Assembly (NCBI GenBank): GCA_021814855.1
Contig: JAKAHQ010000088.1
Coordinates: forward strand, 1-7,165
DNA: 7,165 nt
Source: Bacteroidota bacterium
GTDB taxonomy: Bacteria > Bacteroidota > Ignavibacteria > Ignavibacteriales > Melioribacteraceae
Direction: 5' to 3'
Shown: positions 6,733 through 7,165 of the stretch, in pieces
Numbering within the stretch: position 1 is the stretch's first letter
Layout: each line of letters starts with the position of its first letter
Made by a program: the position numbers and the translations under genes
Notes under the pieces: generated by a model
Database searches by the model: none
What the model saw: the letters and a program-made list of their open reading frames with translations, nothing else
Told to the model about the DNA's origin: nothing

Positions 6733-7165
6733 ATGAGACATATTTTAACAATTCTGTTTATTTCAGTAATTGTATCAGTGACTCTGTTTGCCCAGCAAAA
6801 AGATACAGTTAATGTTCCGGACTATTACTCGACAAACGGTACGGAAGGAACATTAAATGATGCAGTTCAGACTGCCATCACTGCTGGCAAATTGTCGAAT
6901 ACAGTTTTTAAACTTTCAAAGTACGGTCTTTATATTCTCACCGGAACAATTACTACACCTGCCGGGGCAACATTTGAAATAGTTGCAGATCCTCCAGGAA
7001 CTACCCAGCAAGCAGCTCCACCGATGGTTGCGTGGACCGAAAGCACGGCTCCGAATAAGGCTTACCTTTTTGATGTGCCCGGGCAACTTAAGATGAAAAA
7101 TATCTGGTTGAATTGGTCAGGCGTTGAGGGTACTCGCTTTGCTTCAACCATTCGCGTCGGCGATT
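6733..7165 (+). CDS. Secreted protein of unknown function, possibly beta-helix (pectin-lyase-like) fold, 3' truncated
   Basis: The frame runs open from ATG 6733 to the right edge, giving 144 residues; the gene continues beyond the window. Residues 1-20 form a typical signal peptide (MRHILTI, a hydrophobic core, then LFA before Gln21), and no lipobox Cys is present, so export is to the periplasm or beyond and not as a lipoprotein. The mature part has a helix-like segment (GTLNDAVQTAITAGKLSN), then short beta-rich stretches: TVFKLSKYGLYILTG, ATFEIVADPP, and AYLFDVPGQLKMKNIWLNW. Alternating hydrophobic strands with Asn-turn-like positions resemble the first coils of a right-handed parallel beta-helix, as in pectate-lyase-like proteins. 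No catalytic residues can be identified. I do not recognise a family with confidence. Its position directly after the receptor suggests a glycan-binding or glycan-cleaving partner of the uptake system. Confidence 0.85.
   Translation, partial: MRHILTILFISVIVSVTLFAQQKDTVNVPDYYSTNGTEGTLNDAVQTAITAGKLSNTVFKLSKYGLYILTGTITTPAGATFEIVADPPGTTQQAAPPMVAWTESTAPNKAYLFDVPGQLKMKNIWLNWSGVEGTRFASTIRVGD

Overview
The window is one strand of a carbohydrate-utilisation locus. Four genes all read left to right, with 91-210 bp gaps. In order they are a family 3 glycoside hydrolase (cut by the left edge), a GPH/MelB-type sugar:cation symporter, a large TonB-dependent outer-membrane receptor, and a secreted protein of unknown function (cut by the right edge). 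I see no RNA genes, CRISPR, insertion sequences or integration signs, and no gap exceeds 210 bp.

The organism is probably a moderately AT-rich member of the Bacteroidota/Chlorobi/Ignavibacteriota group. The receptor has the N-terminal carboxypeptidase-regulatory-like domain that is common in that group. All three visible gene starts carry clear Shine-Dalgarno sequences, which many true Bacteroidia lack, so an Ignavibacteria-like lineage (Melioribacter type) fits better. This is inference from protein style and translation signals, not a database match.

Layout: 1-1982 is the GH3 enzyme, with an intact nucleophile and a likely acid/base residue. 1983-2075 is a short gap with a direct repeat. 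2076-3437 is the symporter, starting at TTG. 3438-3647 is the longest gap; it holds a C-depleted stretch, an orphan Shine-Dalgarno-like sequence, a weak promoter candidate and competing inverted repeats. 3648-6641 is the receptor. 6642-6732 is a short AT-rich gap. From 6733 to the right edge is the secreted protein.

Working model (inference): the secreted protein may act on or bind a glycan outside the cell or in the periplasm. The receptor would import oligosaccharides across the outer membrane with TonB energy. The symporter would move the smaller sugars across the inner membrane. The GH3 enzyme would remove terminal beta-linked sugars such as xylose or glucose. No SusD homologue follows the receptor, so this is not a canonical Bacteroidetes PUL. 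The fourth gene occupies the place where SusD would normally sit and is the least understood part of the window. I found nothing that clearly amounts to a wholly new biological system.
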